Counted from the first letter of the stretch, positions 24,745 to 34,280 are shown. The stretch is DNA of 37,915 nt from Thioalkalivibrio sp. (GCA_011389655.1 JAABTX010000024.1:1-37915), one strand, 5' to 3'. Notes: generated by a model from the sequence alone, not told the origin. Made by a program: numbers and translations.

Positions 24745-24763
24745 CGGGCCGCTACGCGGCCCG
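24745..24763 (-). terminator. GC stem-loop between ppa and mrdA
   Basis: A perfect 8-bp stem (CGGGCCGC at 24745-24752 with GCGGCCCG at 24756-24763) with a three-base loop lies in the 80-base gap after ppa. It lacks a T-tract, so it may attenuate rather than fully end the ppa transcript. Confidence 0.35.
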
Positions 24764-24783
24764 CGAAGGGAGCCGGGAGGCCC

Positions 24784-25320
24784 TCAGACCTTGCTCTTCT
24801 GGTAGCGCTTGTAGCTGGCCATGATCTCGGCCTTGGCCGCCTCGGCATCCGACCACCCCTCAACCTTGACCCATTTGTTGCGTTCCATCTCCTTGTAATG
24901 GCCGAAGAAATGGGTGATCTGATCAAGCAGCTCGCGCTGCACATCCTCCGGACCCTGAACGCGCTCGTACTGGGGATCCAGCTTGGTGACCGGCACGGAC
25001 AGGACCTTGGAATCCGGACCCGCCTCATCCGCCATCTGCAGGAGCCCAACCGGCCGGCAACGCACCACCACGCCGGGAACCAGCGGGACCGGCGTGATCA
25101 CCAGCACATCCAGTGGGTCGCCATCCTCGGCCAGCGTGTGCGGAACGAACCCGTAATTGCAGGGATAGAACATGGCCACCGTCATGAAGCGATCGACCAT
25201 CAGCGCGCCGCTGTCCTTGTCGATCTCGTACTTGACGGGTTGTCCCAGTGCCGGAATCTCGATGACGACATTGAAATCGTTCGGCAAATCCCGACCGGCA
25301 ACGATTTTGTTCAGATCCAT
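24784..25320 (-). CDS. ppa: inorganic pyrophosphatase (family I)
   Basis: Ppa (178 aa) hydrolyses pyrophosphate in the cytoplasm, pulling biosynthetic reactions forward. The signature [10 protein letters not shown] has metal-binding aspartates at D66, D68 and D71, matching the E. coli enzyme within one residue. [22 protein letters not shown] and [11 protein letters not shown] are further family motifs. I chose the ATG at 25320 ([13 protein letters not shown]), preceded by GAGGG; the longer frame upstream overlaps the promoter. A clear -10 box lies 32 bases upstream of the ATG. Confidence 0.97.
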   Translation of the reverse strand: MDLNKIVAGRDLPNDFNVVIEIPALGQPVKYEIDKDSGALMVDRFMTVAMFYPCNYGFVPHTLAEDGDPLDVLVITPVPLVPGVVVRCRPVGLLQMADEAGPDSKVLSVPVTKLDPQYERVQGPEDVQRELLDQITHFFGHYKEMERNKWVKVEGWSDAEAAKAEIMASYKRYQKSKV

Positions 25321-25351
25321 GCCCGCACCCTCGTAGCTGATTTGACGCGCC

Positions 25352-25357
25352 ATTATA
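25352..25357 (-). promoter_or_regulatory. -10 box of the ppa promoter
   Basis: The minus strand reads TATAAT, a perfect sigma-70 -10 box, placing the transcript start near 25345 and giving a leader of about 25 bases. The -35 region at suitable spacing is weak (around TTCCTC). Confidence 0.6.
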
Positions 25358-25385
25358 ACGGCGTTCCCGGCGAGAGGAATCGCCC

Positions 25386-25414
25386 TTGCGGGTCCTGTTC
25401 CCAGCAGGTATAAG
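25386..25414 (+). promoter_or_regulatory. sigma-70-like promoter upstream of lptD
   Basis: TTGCGG at 25386-25391 and TATAAG at 25409-25414 are separated by exactly 17 bases. Transcription would start near 25421, giving a leader of about 165 bases before lptD. The promoter is back-to-back with that of ppa. I see no convincing sigma-E promoter, which drives lptD in E. coli. Confidence 0.5.
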
Positions 25415-25585
25415 TCGGCGGGCGGGAAGGCAGAACCGGGCGAACCCGCGCGCCAATCGGCGCGCCTGGCCGGGGCCGCGGATGTCGCGGTTTTCCGGGC
25501 GCCGGATACCCGTCGCGCCTGGCCCCGCGCCGGCCCGCCACAGGAACCCACTGATGCATTGCTCCGGACACAGCGCCCGCAGACC

Positions 25586-27799
25586 ATGACGGCGAAGCGA
25601 CCGTGCTCCGGAAGGCTCGTCCCGATGGCGGCTGCCATTGCCGTGGCCCTGACCCTGATCCCGGTGACCGGAGATGCGAACTACCTGTCTTCCTGCCGGG
25701 CACCCGCCTCCTCGTTCTGGCCGGAACTCCGCTCCCTGCCCCCGGAGGTGGTCGAGATCGAGGCGGATGCGATCGAGGCGATTCCCGGAGAACGGGTCCG
25801 CGCCCGCGGCGAGGTCCGCGTGTTCGCTGATGGCCGCCGGCTGGATGCGCAGGCCATTGATTACCGTATTCCCACCCAGACCGTGGAGACCGGGGAACAG
25901 ACCAGGCTGTTCGACGGCGATTTCCTGGTCGAGGCCGACTCGGGCCGCTACCGGATCGACGACGAGACCGGGGAGTTCAATGACATCGACTACTGGCTGC
26001 GGTCGCGCCGGGCACGCGGGAGCGCGGATGATGCCGCCCAGGACGGGCCGGGGCGGGTGCGCCTGCGTGGGGGCAGCTTCACCACCTGCCCGGAGGGGGA
26101 TGACAGCTGGTGGCTTTACGCGGACCGCATTCGCCTGGACCAGGAGACCGGACGCGGCCACGGCTACAACGTCTCGCTGCGCTTCAAGAATGCGCCGATC
26201 TTCTACACCCCCTACATCAATTTCCCGATCGACGACCGTCGCCAGTCGGGCATCCTGACGCCTTCGGCCGGATACAGCTCCCGATCGGGCCTGGATGTTG
26301 CCGTCCCATGGTACTGGAACATCGCGCCCAACTACGATGCCACGATCACGCCGCGCGTACTGTCCCAGCGCGGCCTGAAGCTCGAGACCGAGTGGCGCTA
26401 TCTGCGTCCGCGCATGAGCGGCCAGATCGACCTCTCGGCCCTGCCCGATGACCAGGTGGCCGAAGAAGACCGATACCTCGTTCGCCTGCAGCACCGCGCT
26501 TCGATCCGTCCCGGGCTGTCCCTGCGGGTGGATGCCACCGAGGTGTCCGACCAGGACTACTTCCAGGACTTCGGCACCGACGCATTCTCCTCCAGCACCT
26601 CGGTGGTGGAACGCCGGGCGGACCTGACCTACAACCGGCCCGGCATTCGGCTGACCGGAAGGGTCCAGGATTTCCAGGTTCTGGATCCTACCCTGGCGCC
26701 AGGCCAGGAACCCTATCGCCGCCTGCCGCAGGTGCTGCTGGAAGCGGGTGAATCGAGGGAGAGCGGCCTGTTCTGGGATCTGCGTTCGGAGCTGGTCCGG
26801 TTCGACCGGAGCAACTCGGTGACCGGGCTGCGCTTCGACGTGGAACCGGAGATCGGATTCCGTCATGACACCGGGGGCTATTTCGTGGAGCCCCGCGTCG
26901 CGCTGCGCTACACGGGTTATGACCTCGACGGAAACCCGCCCGAAGTGGACACGAATCCAACCCGGACGATACCCCGGATGAGCATCGACGGTGGGCTCAT
27001 CCTGGAACGGTGGCTGGACAGCGGCTCACTGCAGACGCTGGAGCCCCGGGTGTACTACGGCTACGTACCGTTCCGGGACCAGGGGGATATCCCGCGATTC
27101 GATACCTCCGAACGCGAGTTCAGCTTCGACAGCCTGTTCACCACCCGGCGCTTCGTGGGGGGGGACCGGGTCGGCGACACTCATCAGGTCACCACCGCGC
27201 TGACCAGCCGCATCATCGATCCGGGGACCGGCAGGGAACGCCTGAGCCTGTCTGCCGGACAGATCACCTACCTCGACGACCGCCGGGTCAGCCTGCGGCC
27301 AGGTGATCCCGCATTGCCCCGCAATCGCCCGCAACTGGCGGCGGAGGCGGTGGCACGCGTTGGCCGCAGCTGGCAGGCCCAGACCTCGGTGATCTTCGAC
27401 ACCGATCGCGAGCGTACCCGCCTCGCGACGCTGGGCATCGCGTACAATCCGCACGACCGGGCGCGTCTGAATCTCGGTTACCGGCTCCGCGAGGAGCGGA
27501 TCGAACAGACCGACATCTCCGGATTCTGGCCCCTGAACGATCGCACCCAGTTCATCGGACGCTGGAACTACAGCCTCTTTGACGAACGCACCATCGAACT
27601 CCTGGGTGGAATCGAGTATCGAAGCTGCTGTTACGGTCTGCGCGTGGCCCTGCGCAGGCACCTGACCGATTTCGAGGGCGAGTACAATAACTCGATCTAT
27701 TTTCAGTTGACGCTGGACGGATTGACGCGCTTCGACACGGGGCTCGAAGATCTTCTGCAAGAGGGAATTGCCGGATATGAGACCAATGATTATCGCTAG
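25586..27799 (+). CDS. lptD: LPS assembly protein LptD (outer membrane)
   Basis: LptD (737 aa) is the outer-membrane beta-barrel that, with LptE, inserts lipopolysaccharide into the outer leaflet. A signal peptide lies in about residues 1-30 ([24 protein letters not shown]). An N-terminal periplasmic OstA-type domain follows ([21 protein letters not shown]), then the barrel beginning near [25 protein letters not shown], a strong LptD signature. Cysteines for the interdomain disulfides are present: one at residue 37, one in TTCPEGD, and the adjacent pair in YRSCCYGL near the C-terminus. I chose the ATG at 25586; a TTG at 25559 or an ATG at 25625 are alternatives. surA follows with a short overlap. 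Confidence 0.96.
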   Translation: MTAKRPCSGRLVPMAAAIAVALTLIPVTGDANYLSSCRAPASSFWPELRSLPPEVVEIEADAIEAIPGERVRARGEVRVFADGRRLDAQAIDYRIPTQTVETGEQTRLFDGDFLVEADSGRYRIDDETGEFNDIDYWLRSRRARGSADDAAQDGPGRVRLRGGSFTTCPEGDDSWWLYADRIRLDQETGRGHGYNVSLRFKNAPIFYTPYINFPIDDRRQSGILTPSAGYSSRSGLDVAVPWYWNIAPNYDATITPRVLSQRGLKLETEWRYLRPRMSGQIDLSALPDDQVAEEDRYLVRLQHRASIRPGLSLRVDATEVSDQDYFQDFGTDAFSSSTSVVERRADLTYNRPGIRLTGRVQDFQVLDPTLAPGQEPYRRLPQVLLEAGESRESGLFWDLRSELVRFDRSNSVTGLRFDVEPEIGFRHDTGGYFVEPRVALRYTGYDLDGNPPEVDTNPTRTIPRMSIDGGLILERWLDSGSLQTLEPRVYYGYVPFRDQGDIPRFDTSEREFSFDSLFTTRRFVGGDRVGDTHQVTTALTSRIIDPGTGRERLSLSAGQITYLDDRRVSLRPGDPALPRNRPQLAAEAVARVGRSWQAQTSVIFDTDRERTRLATLGIAYNPHDRARLNLGYRLREERIEQTDISGFWPLNDRTQFIGRWNYSLFDERTIELLGGIEYRSCCYGLRVALRRHLTDFEGEYNNSIYFQLTLDGLTRFDTGLEDLLQEGIAGYETNDYR

Positions 27800-29237
27800 C
27801 GACACGCGGATCGGGCCGGGACGATCCGGCCGTCCCGACGCGGCGGTTCAGTCACTGCGCCAGGGACCGGAGCGGGATCGATCGCCGCGGCCCCGGGCGC
27901 GCGGCAATGATGGCGCGGGCCCTCTCGCTGCCGGCGGGATGATCGCCCTGTTCCTTGCGCTGTGGCTCCTGGCGGCGGGCGGCGCGCAGGCCCAGTTCCA
28001 GGAAGAGGATCGGCTGCTGGATCGCATCATCGCAGTCGTGGGCGACGACGTAATCACCGAGAGGGAACTGGTCGAGCGCATGAACCTTGCAGCGCAGGAA
28101 CTGGCGCAGCGTGGAGTCCGCCCGCCCAGCCAGGCTGCGCTGGCGCGGCAGGTGATGGAGCGGCTGATCGTCGAACGCGTCCAGCTCCAGGAGGCCCGCA
28201 GAGTCGGTATCAGCATCGATGAAATCACGCTGAATCGCACGATGGAAGACATCGCCGCGGAAAACGATCTGACCCTGCTGGAGCTCCGCAACGCCCTCGC
28301 CGCGGAGGGGATGGAATTCACGGCCTTCCGCCAGCAGATTCGCGACGAACTCACCATCGCCCAGCTGCGTCGCCGGCAGGTGGAGAACCGCCTGCGCGTG
28401 GGCGAGCAGGAGATCGACGATCTGATTGCGGCGGAGAGCGGCGCCATCGACCGTGACGTTCGCTACCGGCTGTCGCACATCCTGGTGGCCCTGCCGCAGG
28501 GCGCGGACTCGTCCACCATCGCGGAAGCTCGCGAGAAGGCCGAAGAGCTGCGGGCCAGGGCGCGCGCGGACGAGGACTTCGCAGGACTGGCGATCAGCCA
28601 TTCCGACGCCCCCGATGCGCTGGAGGGTGGCGACATGGGCTGGCGCGGCGCCGCCGACATCCCGACGCTCTATGCGCGTAAGGCGATCCTGATGCGTCCC
28701 GGCGAGGTCAGCCAGGTCCTGCGCTCACCCAACGGCTTCCACATCGTGAAACTCGTTGATCGCGAAGCGGGCTCGGGACTTCAGGTGTCGCAGACGCGCG
28801 CCCGGCACATCCTGGTCAGTCCCGACGAGATCCGCAGCGAGCGCGACGCCGAGGCCCAGGCCAGGAGCCTGTACAACCGCATCCGCGAGGGGGCACCGTT
28901 TGCGGAGCTTGCCAGGGCCCACTCCGACGACAGCGGCTCGGCCGCGCAGGGCGGCGAGCTGGGATGGCTGAGTCCCGGCGAAACGGTCCCCGCCTTCGAG
29001 GATGCAATGAACGAACTCGCGGTGGGCGAGATGAGTGCACCGATACAGAGCCAGTTCGGCTGGCACATCATCGAGGTCCTCGAACGGCGCGAAACCGATG
29101 CAACCCGAGACCTGCTCAGGGCCCGGGCCCAGGAGGTGCTGCAGAACCGGAAGCTCGAAGAGGAAACCGAACTCTGGCTGCGCAGACTGCGCGACGAGGC
29201 CTTCGTCGAGTACCGGGTCGAGGGACTCGACTCCTGA
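27777..29237 (+). CDS. surA: periplasmic chaperone / peptidyl-prolyl isomerase SurA
   Basis: SurA escorts outer-membrane proteins such as LptD through the periplasm. After a hydrophobic signal (MIALFLALWLLAAGGAQA) come the N-terminal chaperone domain (LLDRIIAVVGDDVITERELVERM), two parvulin domains (starting near RYRLSHILVALPQ and TRARHILVSPDE, each with a GGDMGW or GGELGW motif) and a C-terminal helix. The start is uncertain. The ATG at 27777 lies inside the lptD end, has GAGGG 11 bases upstream and gives 486 residues with a 54-residue leader before the signal; the ATG at 27939 gives 432 residues, close to the E. coli length, but without basic residues ahead of the signal. Confidence 0.95.
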   Translation: MRPMIIASDTRIGPGRSGRPDAAVQSLRQGPERDRSPRPRARGNDGAGPLAAGGMIALFLALWLLAAGGAQAQFQEEDRLLDRIIAVVGDDVITERELVERMNLAAQELAQRGVRPPSQAALARQVMERLIVERVQLQEARRVGISIDEITLNRTMEDIAAENDLTLLELRNALAAEGMEFTAFRQQIRDELTIAQLRRRQVENRLRVGEQEIDDLIAAESGAIDRDVRYRLSHILVALPQGADSSTIAEAREKAEELRARARADEDFAGLAISHSDAPDALEGGDMGWRGAADIPTLYARKAILMRPGEVSQVLRSPNGFHIVKLVDREAGSGLQVSQTRARHILVSPDEIRSERDAEAQARSLYNRIREGAPFAELARAHSDDSGSAAQGGELGWLSPGETVPAFEDAMNELAVGEMSAPIQSQFGWHIIEVLERRETDATRDLLRARAQEVLQNRKLEEETELWLRRLRDEAFVEYRVEGLDS

Positions 29238-29259
29238 CCATGTGGCGGTGTGCAAACCG

Positions 29260-30303
29260 ATGCCCGCAGTAACAGCCCGTCTGGCCTTGACCGTCGGCGA
29301 GCCTGCAGGGGCAGGCCCGGACCTGCTGCTGCAGCTCGCCACCCGCCCGAGCGGGGCCCAGCGCGTGGTCATCGGCGATCCTGCGGTCATCGAGCAGCGG
29401 GCCCGGCAGCTCCGGCTCGACGTTCGCCTGCGCGAGTTCACGCCCGATGAGCCCCCGCGCCCCACCCCCGCAGGCAGCCTCGAAATCAGTCCGGTGCGGA
29501 CCCGCAACCCGGTGCTTCCGGGCCGGCTCGATCCGGAGAACGCCGACCACGTGCTGGCGCTCCTGGAGACCGCCGCGGGTGGCTGCATGGAGGGGGTCTT
29601 CGATGCCATGGTCACCGGCCCGGTCCACAAGGGCGTGATCAACCAGGGCGGACACGCGTTCACCGGTCACACCGAGTGGCTTGCGGCGCGTGCCGGCATT
29701 CGCCGGCCGGTTATGATGCTGACCGGCGGAGGCCTGCGGGTTGCCCTGGCGACCACCCACCTTCCGCTGCGCGCGGTTGCCGATGCGATCACGGCGGAAC
29801 TGCTGCACGAAGTGCTGACGATTCTCGACCACGACCTGCGCCGGGACTTCGGTTGCGCCAGACCGCGCATCCTGGTCTGTGCACTCAATCCGCATGCCGG
29901 CGAGCAGGGCCTGCTGGGAACCGAGGAGCAGACCGTGATCGCACCCGCACTGGATGCACTGAGGGCGCGCGGCCTCGATCTGCGCGGACCGGTACCGGCC
30001 GACACCGCATTCACGCCCACCGCGCTCGCCGATGCCGATGCCGTCCTCGCCATGTACCACGACCAGGGGCTGCCGGTGCTCAAGCACGCGGGCTTCGGCG
30101 AGGCGGTAAACGTGACCCTGGGCCTGCCGTTCATCCGCACATCCGTGGACCACGGGACCGCACTCGACCTCGCGGGTACCGGGCGTGCCGACGCCGGCAG
30201 CTTCCTGGCGGCGGAACGCCTGGCACTGCAGCTTGCGGGCATCCGGCGCGGCGGCCGCGAGGGTACGCCGCCCGATCCCGCCAAAGCCCGGGCCCCGACG
30301 TGA
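29260..30303 (+). CDS. pdxA: 4-hydroxythreonine-4-phosphate dehydrogenase
   Basis: PdxA (347 aa) oxidises 4-phosphohydroxy-L-threonine in the DXP-dependent vitamin B6 pathway. Motifs include LTVGEPAGAGPDL at the start, MVTGPVHKGVIN, FTGHTEWLA with a metal-binding His, ATTHLPLRAV, ALNPHAGEQGLLGTEE, MYHDQGLPVLKH and RTSVDHGTALDLAGTGRAD. The ATG at 29260 starts 22 bases after the surA stop; in-frame GTG codons just upstream are possible but less likely. The TGA is shared with the rsmA GTG (GTGA), so the two genes are coupled. Confidence 0.97.
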   Translation: MPAVTARLALTVGEPAGAGPDLLLQLATRPSGAQRVVIGDPAVIEQRARQLRLDVRLREFTPDEPPRPTPAGSLEISPVRTRNPVLPGRLDPENADHVLALLETAAGGCMEGVFDAMVTGPVHKGVINQGGHAFTGHTEWLAARAGIRRPVMMLTGGGLRVALATTHLPLRAVADAITAELLHEVLTILDHDLRRDFGCARPRILVCALNPHAGEQGLLGTEEQTVIAPALDALRARGLDLRGPVPADTAFTPTALADADAVLAMYHDQGLPVLKHAGFGEAVNVTLGLPFIRTSVDHGTALDLAGTGRADAGSFLAAERLALQLAGIRRGGREGTPPDPAKARAPT

Positions 30304-31163
30304 AACCTCCGCTGGCGCCACGGAAACGCTTTGGACAGAACTTCCTGCACGACCCGGCGGTGCTGGCGCGCATCGTCGCGGCCATTGCCCCCGACAGGCA
30401 GGATGCGATGATCGAGATCGGGCCGGGCCGGGGGGCGCTTACCCGCCCGCTGCTCGAGAGGCTCGATCACCTGGAGGTGGTGGAACTCGACCGCGACCTC
30501 ATCCCGGGGCTGCGCGCACTCGCACCCCCGGAGCGGTTGACCATCCACTGCGCCGACGCGCTGACCTTCGATTTTGCCGCCCGGGCGCCCTCGCAGGGGA
30601 AGCTCAGGATCGTCGGCAACCTGCCGTACAACATCTCGACGCCGCTGCTCTTCCATCTGCTCGAGCAGGCCGGCGCAATCCGCGACATGCACTTCCTGTT
30701 GCAGAAGGAGGTCGTGGAACGGCTGGTCGCCGTACCGGGAAGCAAACGCTACGGACGCCTTGGCGTGATGCTCGCGGCCCGTTCGGATGCCAAGCAGCTG
30801 TTCACGGTCGGACCCGGCGCGTTCCGGCCCGCGCCCAGGGTGGATTCCGCGGTGGTCCGCATCCAGCCACTGACCGCGCCGCGGGTTCCGGAATCCCTGA
30901 CAGGGCCGTTCCGGCAGGTGGTCAACCAGGCCTTTGCCAACCGTAGAAAGACGTTGCGGCGGGCACTGGCCGGTCTGGTGGAGCCGGCGGATATCGCGGC
31001 GTCCGGCATCGACGACGGACTCAGGCCCGAACAGCTGCACATCGCCGACTTCGTGGCACTGGCCCAGGCGGCACAGCAGCGTGCAGAGCGGCAGTCCGGC
31101 ATCGTATCGCCGGCTCCGGTCGGCGCGCGCCCACCGGACATCAAACAGGCGGAGCGGACATGA
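30300..31163 (+). CDS. rsmA: 16S rRNA (adenine1518/1519-N6) dimethyltransferase
   Basis: RsmA/KsgA (287 aa) dimethylates two adjacent adenines near the 3' end of 16S rRNA during late 30S assembly. The opening KRFGQNFLHD, the SAM motif IEIGPGRGALT, the catalytic NLPYNIS and FRPAPRVDSAV, then NQAFANRRKTLRRAL, are all standard. The start is a GTG at 30300 overlapping the pdxA stop by four bases, since KPPLAPRKRFGQNFL directly follows it and no nearby ATG exists. The C-terminal tail is slightly longer than in E. coli. glk overlaps its stop by four bases (ATGA). Confidence 0.96.
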   Translation: MKPPLAPRKRFGQNFLHDPAVLARIVAAIAPDRQDAMIEIGPGRGALTRPLLERLDHLEVVELDRDLIPGLRALAPPERLTIHCADALTFDFAARAPSQGKLRIVGNLPYNISTPLLFHLLEQAGAIRDMHFLLQKEVVERLVAVPGSKRYGRLGVMLAARSDAKQLFTVGPGAFRPAPRVDSAVVRIQPLTAPRVPESLTGPFRQVVNQAFANRRKTLRRALAGLVEPADIAASGIDDGLRPEQLHIADFVALAQAAQQRAERQSGIVSPAPVGARPPDIKQAERT

Positions 31164-32167
31164 ACCTGGTCGTTGCGGACGTGGGCGGCACCAAGACACT
31201 GGTCGCAGTCGCGCGTGAAGAAGACGGCGCATGGCGGTTCACGCACAGGGAGAGGCTGGTGAGCGGGGACTACGCGAGCCTGCCGGAACTCCTGCGCCAA
31301 TGGCTCGGCTCGCAATTCCCGGGCAACGGGGAGATCGACGGACTCGGCCTTGCCGTGGCCGGCCCGGTAAACGGGTCCGGACAGGCCGCAACGGCCCGCG
31401 TCACCAACCTGGACTGGCCGTCGCTGGATGCCGGGGAACTCGGTCGCCGCTTCGACGCGCCGACGGTGCTGATCAATGACTTCGCCGCGATCGGTGCCGG
31501 GCTCGACGCACTGGGGCCCGAAGACACCGTGACCCTGCAGTCCATCGAACCCGACAGTGACGGGCTGCGCCTGGTGGTCGGGGCAGGCACGGGTCTCGGC
31601 ACCTGTCTGGTGGGTCCGCCGCCGGATTCCCGGATCCATGCCGGCGAAGGCGGTCACGCCGACTTCTCCCCGGCGGATGCATGCCAGTCGGCCCTGGCCG
31701 AATGGGTGCGCAAGGCTGAGGGCCGCTGCACCCGCGAGCACCTGCTCAGTGGCCGGGGGATCGCGCGGATGGCCAATTTCCTGAACCGCGAGATCTCCGA
31801 CCCTGACCTCGAGGCGGCCCTGGAGACGGATGATCCGGCGGCCACGATCGGCCAGCTGGCCGATGACGGACATCATCCGGCCTTGCAGGTGATCCAGCGC
31901 TTTGTCAGCATCTACGCCGGTCAGCTCGGAGACCTCGCGCTCACGGCCCTTCCCCGTGGCGGGATCTTCATCGCCGGCGGGATTGCCCCCCGGCTGGTGG
32001 AGCATTTTCAGGCCCCTGCCTTTCTCCATGCCTTCCGCGACAAGGTCCCGATGCAAGAACTGATGAAGGGTCTGCCGCTCCACCTGATCGTACACCCTGA
32101 ACCCGGCCTGCTGGGCGCTGCGGTAACGGCGCACCGGGCCATGGCAACTGCTGGAGAGCGTCCATGA
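31160..32167 (+). CDS. glk: glucokinase
   Basis: Glk (335 aa) phosphorylates glucose with ATP in the cytoplasm. It is of the bacterial glucokinase family rather than ROK, with ADVGGTKT at the N-terminus, LAVAGPVNG, LINDFAAIGAG with the catalytic Asp, VVGAGTGLGTCLV, EGGHADFSP, HLLSGRGIARM and FIAGGIAPRLVEHF. It sits between rsmA and apaG with four-base ATGA overlaps at both ends, so it is a true member of this operon; in E. coli apaG directly follows rsmA. Base composition appears like that of its neighbours. Confidence 0.95.
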   Translation: MNLVVADVGGTKTLVAVAREEDGAWRFTHRERLVSGDYASLPELLRQWLGSQFPGNGEIDGLGLAVAGPVNGSGQAATARVTNLDWPSLDAGELGRRFDAPTVLINDFAAIGAGLDALGPEDTVTLQSIEPDSDGLRLVVGAGTGLGTCLVGPPPDSRIHAGEGGHADFSPADACQSALAEWVRKAEGRCTREHLLSGRGIARMANFLNREISDPDLEAALETDDPAATIGQLADDGHHPALQVIQRFVSIYAGQLGDLALTALPRGGIFIAGGIAPRLVEHFQAPAFLHAFRDKVPMQELMKGLPLHLIVHPEPGLLGAAVTAHRAMATAGERP

Positions 32168-32544
32168 GTTCCTCGGAACATCGCATCGAGATCGAAGTGG
32201 CGACCGCCTTCATCGAGGACCAGTCCGACCCGTCCGAGTCCCGGTTCGTCTTCGCCTATCACATCACCATCCGCAACACCGGCGATGCGGCGGTCCAGCT
32301 GTTGAACCGTCACTGGATCATTCGCGACGCGCGCGACCAGACCCAGGAGGTCCGCGGCGAGGGCGTGGTCGGAAAGCAGCCCAGAATCCCGCCCGGCGAG
32401 GAGTTCGAGTACACGAGCGGTACCGTGCTTGAGACACCGGTCGGAACCATGGAGGGCAGCTACGAGATGCGGGACGATTCCGGGTTCACCTTCAACGCGC
32501 CGATACCGCCGTTCACCCTTTCCGTGCCGCGCTCCCTTCATTGA
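32164..32544 (+). CDS. apaG: ApaG (Co2+/Mg2+ efflux-linked protein)
   Basis: ApaG (126 aa) is a single fibronectin-like domain protein whose exact role is unresolved; mutants in other species show altered cobalt resistance. Sequence hallmarks are FVFAYHITIRNTGDAAVQLLNRHWIIRDA, VVGKQPRIPPGEEFEYTSG and GTMEGSYEM. The ATG at 32164 overlaps the glk TGA, and apaH begins 24 bases after its stop, keeping the usual apaG-apaH order. Confidence 0.96.
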   Translation: MSSSEHRIEIEVATAFIEDQSDPSESRFVFAYHITIRNTGDAAVQLLNRHWIIRDARDQTQEVRGEGVVGKQPRIPPGEEFEYTSGTVLETPVGTMEGSYEMRDDSGFTFNAPIPPFTLSVPRSLH

Positions 32545-32568
32545 CGCAGCACACTGCCCCGAACCGCA

Positions 32569-33393
32569 ATGGCCGTCTACGCGATCGGTGACCTGCAGGG
32601 TTGTCTGGGACCCTTCGAGCGACTGCTCGAGCGTGTATCCTTCGAACCCTCCCGCGATCGCCTCTGGCTGGTCGGCGACCTGGTGAACCGGGGTCCGCAA
32701 TCCGGAGCCTGCCTGCGCCGCGTCCGCGACCTCGGCGAGGCAGCCGTCGTCGTGCTCGGGAACCATGACCTGCACCTCCTGGCCACCGCCGCCGGCTTCC
32801 GGTCCCTGCGGCCAAAGGACACCCTCAAGCAGGTCCTCGATCGGGCCGACGCGGCCGAACTGCTGGAGTGGCTTGCCTGTCGCCCACTGATCCACCATGA
32901 CCCGAAGCTGGGCTGGACCCTGGTGCATGCGGGCATACCCCCGGCATGGAATCTGGAAACCGCCCAGCGGGAGGCGCGCCGCGTGGAGCACGTACTGCGT
33001 GATTCCGCCGCCCGGCGGACGTTCTTCGAAGCGATGTACGGCAACACCCCGGATCGCTGGAGTGACACGCTCGACGGCGTGGATCGGCTGCGCTACACGG
33101 TCAATGCATTCACCCGGATGCGCTTCCTTCAGCGCAACGGCGCACTGGACTTCGAGGAAAGCGGGCCGCCCGAAGGGGCTCCCGCCCGGCTCTCACCATG
33201 GTTCGGGGTGCCCGGCCGGCTCACGGCCGGTCTGCCCATCGTGTTCGGACACTGGTCAGCGCTCGGGTACCGGCACGGCCGGGACTGGCTGTCGCTGGAC
33301 AGTGGCTGCGTGTGGGGCCGCAGACTCACCATGGCCCGAATCGACGACGCGGGCCCCAGGGACGCACCCGTCTGGCACGAAGACTGCCATTGA
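32569..33393 (+). CDS. apaH: symmetrical bis(5'-nucleosyl)-tetraphosphatase
   Basis: ApaH (274 aa) hydrolyses Ap4A to two ADP and also removes Np4 caps from RNA in E. coli. Metallophosphatase motifs are in order: YAIGDLQGC, LVGDLVNRGP, VVLGNHDLHLL, LVHAGIPPAWN and FGHWSALGY. The ATG at 32569 is closely spaced to apaG and the length matches the family. It appears to be the last gene of the lptD-to-apaH operon; the next gene starts about 120 bases later. The E. coli neighbour folA is absent here. Confidence 0.97.
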   Translation: MAVYAIGDLQGCLGPFERLLERVSFEPSRDRLWLVGDLVNRGPQSGACLRRVRDLGEAAVVVLGNHDLHLLATAAGFRSLRPKDTLKQVLDRADAAELLEWLACRPLIHHDPKLGWTLVHAGIPPAWNLETAQREARRVEHVLRDSAARRTFFEAMYGNTPDRWSDTLDGVDRLRYTVNAFTRMRFLQRNGALDFEESGPPEGAPARLSPWFGVPGRLTAGLPIVFGHWSALGYRHGRDWLSLDSGCVWGRRLTMARIDDAGPRDAPVWHEDCH

Positions 33394-33514
33394 GCGGTTC
33401 CACTGCCGCAGCGGCCACCTGCGAGCACCGGCACCGCAAGCCACGATGCCGCATTCGGGGATCCGGCATTCGGGCGTTACACTGCCGGCGGGACCCCATC
33501 GCAGGGGCACTGCA

Positions 33515-34156
33515 TTGATCAATGGAAGGCCGAATGCGAAGAGCTCGCTGCCCCGGCTCCTGGCGGTCGCGGGCCGGCTGTTGCTGCTTCCGGTGGTGGT
33601 CGTGTTGCTCGGCTATCTCTGGCTGTCCGTGGCGGGTCGCGCGGAATCACCAGCCTGGATCGGACAGCTGGTCCTGGTGTCGCCGGTGGCCTTCACGGCC
33701 TACTGGCTGCTGGGCTGGTCCTCGCAGGCGTATCACCTGCCCCGGCGGATGCTGCTCGGGATCACCGTGCTGCTGATGCTGCCGGCGCTCACCGTGGTCC
33801 TGGCCGTGGAGCCCTGGCAGCGTGCGGAGATGCAGCGGCAGCATGCCCTTTATGCCAACCAGACCCACCTGGACACCGCCCTGGAGCGCCATGACTGTCC
33901 GAACGGGGACACCCTCGTGGTCGCGCCCTGGTTGTTCGTCATTGAGGGGAAGGAGCTCCGGCGCCTGGTCGAACTGCGGCTCGTCCCCACGGACCGAACC
34001 TCATCGTCGCCATTGCTCGTCCGCGCCACTGCGCGCGGCGATCTTGCGCATCGGCAGACAACGGCGGAGGAACAGGAAGCGGCGGTCGCCTGCATCGGCA
34101 ACGCAGGCGCGCTGGAGGGCCTGGTGCAGCGAATTGCCGAGGGCACCTTCGAGTGA
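33515..34156 (+). CDS. uncharacterised membrane protein
   Basis: I do not recognise this 213-residue protein. After a short basic start come three hydrophobic segments (about residues 16-37, 45-66 and 76-94), then a soluble domain containing HDCPNGDTLVVAPWLFVIEGKELRRLVELRLVP and a second Cys in AVACIGNAGALEG. The two cysteines in this part might form a disulfide. The start is uncertain: a TTG at 33515 has AGGGG upstream and begins just before the basic stretch; the ATG at 33446 would give a longer form without a ribosome-binding site. It might be an accessory or structural protein, but its neighbours give no clear hint. Confidence 0.6.
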   Translation: MINGRPNAKSSLPRLLAVAGRLLLLPVVVVLLGYLWLSVAGRAESPAWIGQLVLVSPVAFTAYWLLGWSSQAYHLPRRMLLGITVLLMLPALTVVLAVEPWQRAEMQRQHALYANQTHLDTALERHDCPNGDTLVVAPWLFVIEGKELRRLVELRLVPTDRTSSSPLLVRATARGDLAHRQTTAEEQEAAVACIGNAGALEGLVQRIAEGTFE

Positions 34157-34280
34157 GCGCCGGCGACCATGGCCCGGGGGCCCTCCTTGCCGGATGCAAT
34201 CACCGGATCCGCGCTTCGATGCTTCCGGAAATCGAGTTGCCTGCAGGGGTGCTGGACCGGCATGCACCGACGGTGACGGC

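Noticed and set aside
25421-25585. Riboswitch or sigma-E promoter in the lptD leader
   Set aside because: The leader is long and GC-rich, but I see no recognisable riboswitch core or GGAACTT-type -35 element.
25025-26866. 613-codon minus-strand frame over lptD and ppa
   Set aside because: It runs through the ppa/lptD promoter region and shows no domain; lptD and ppa explain the sequence.
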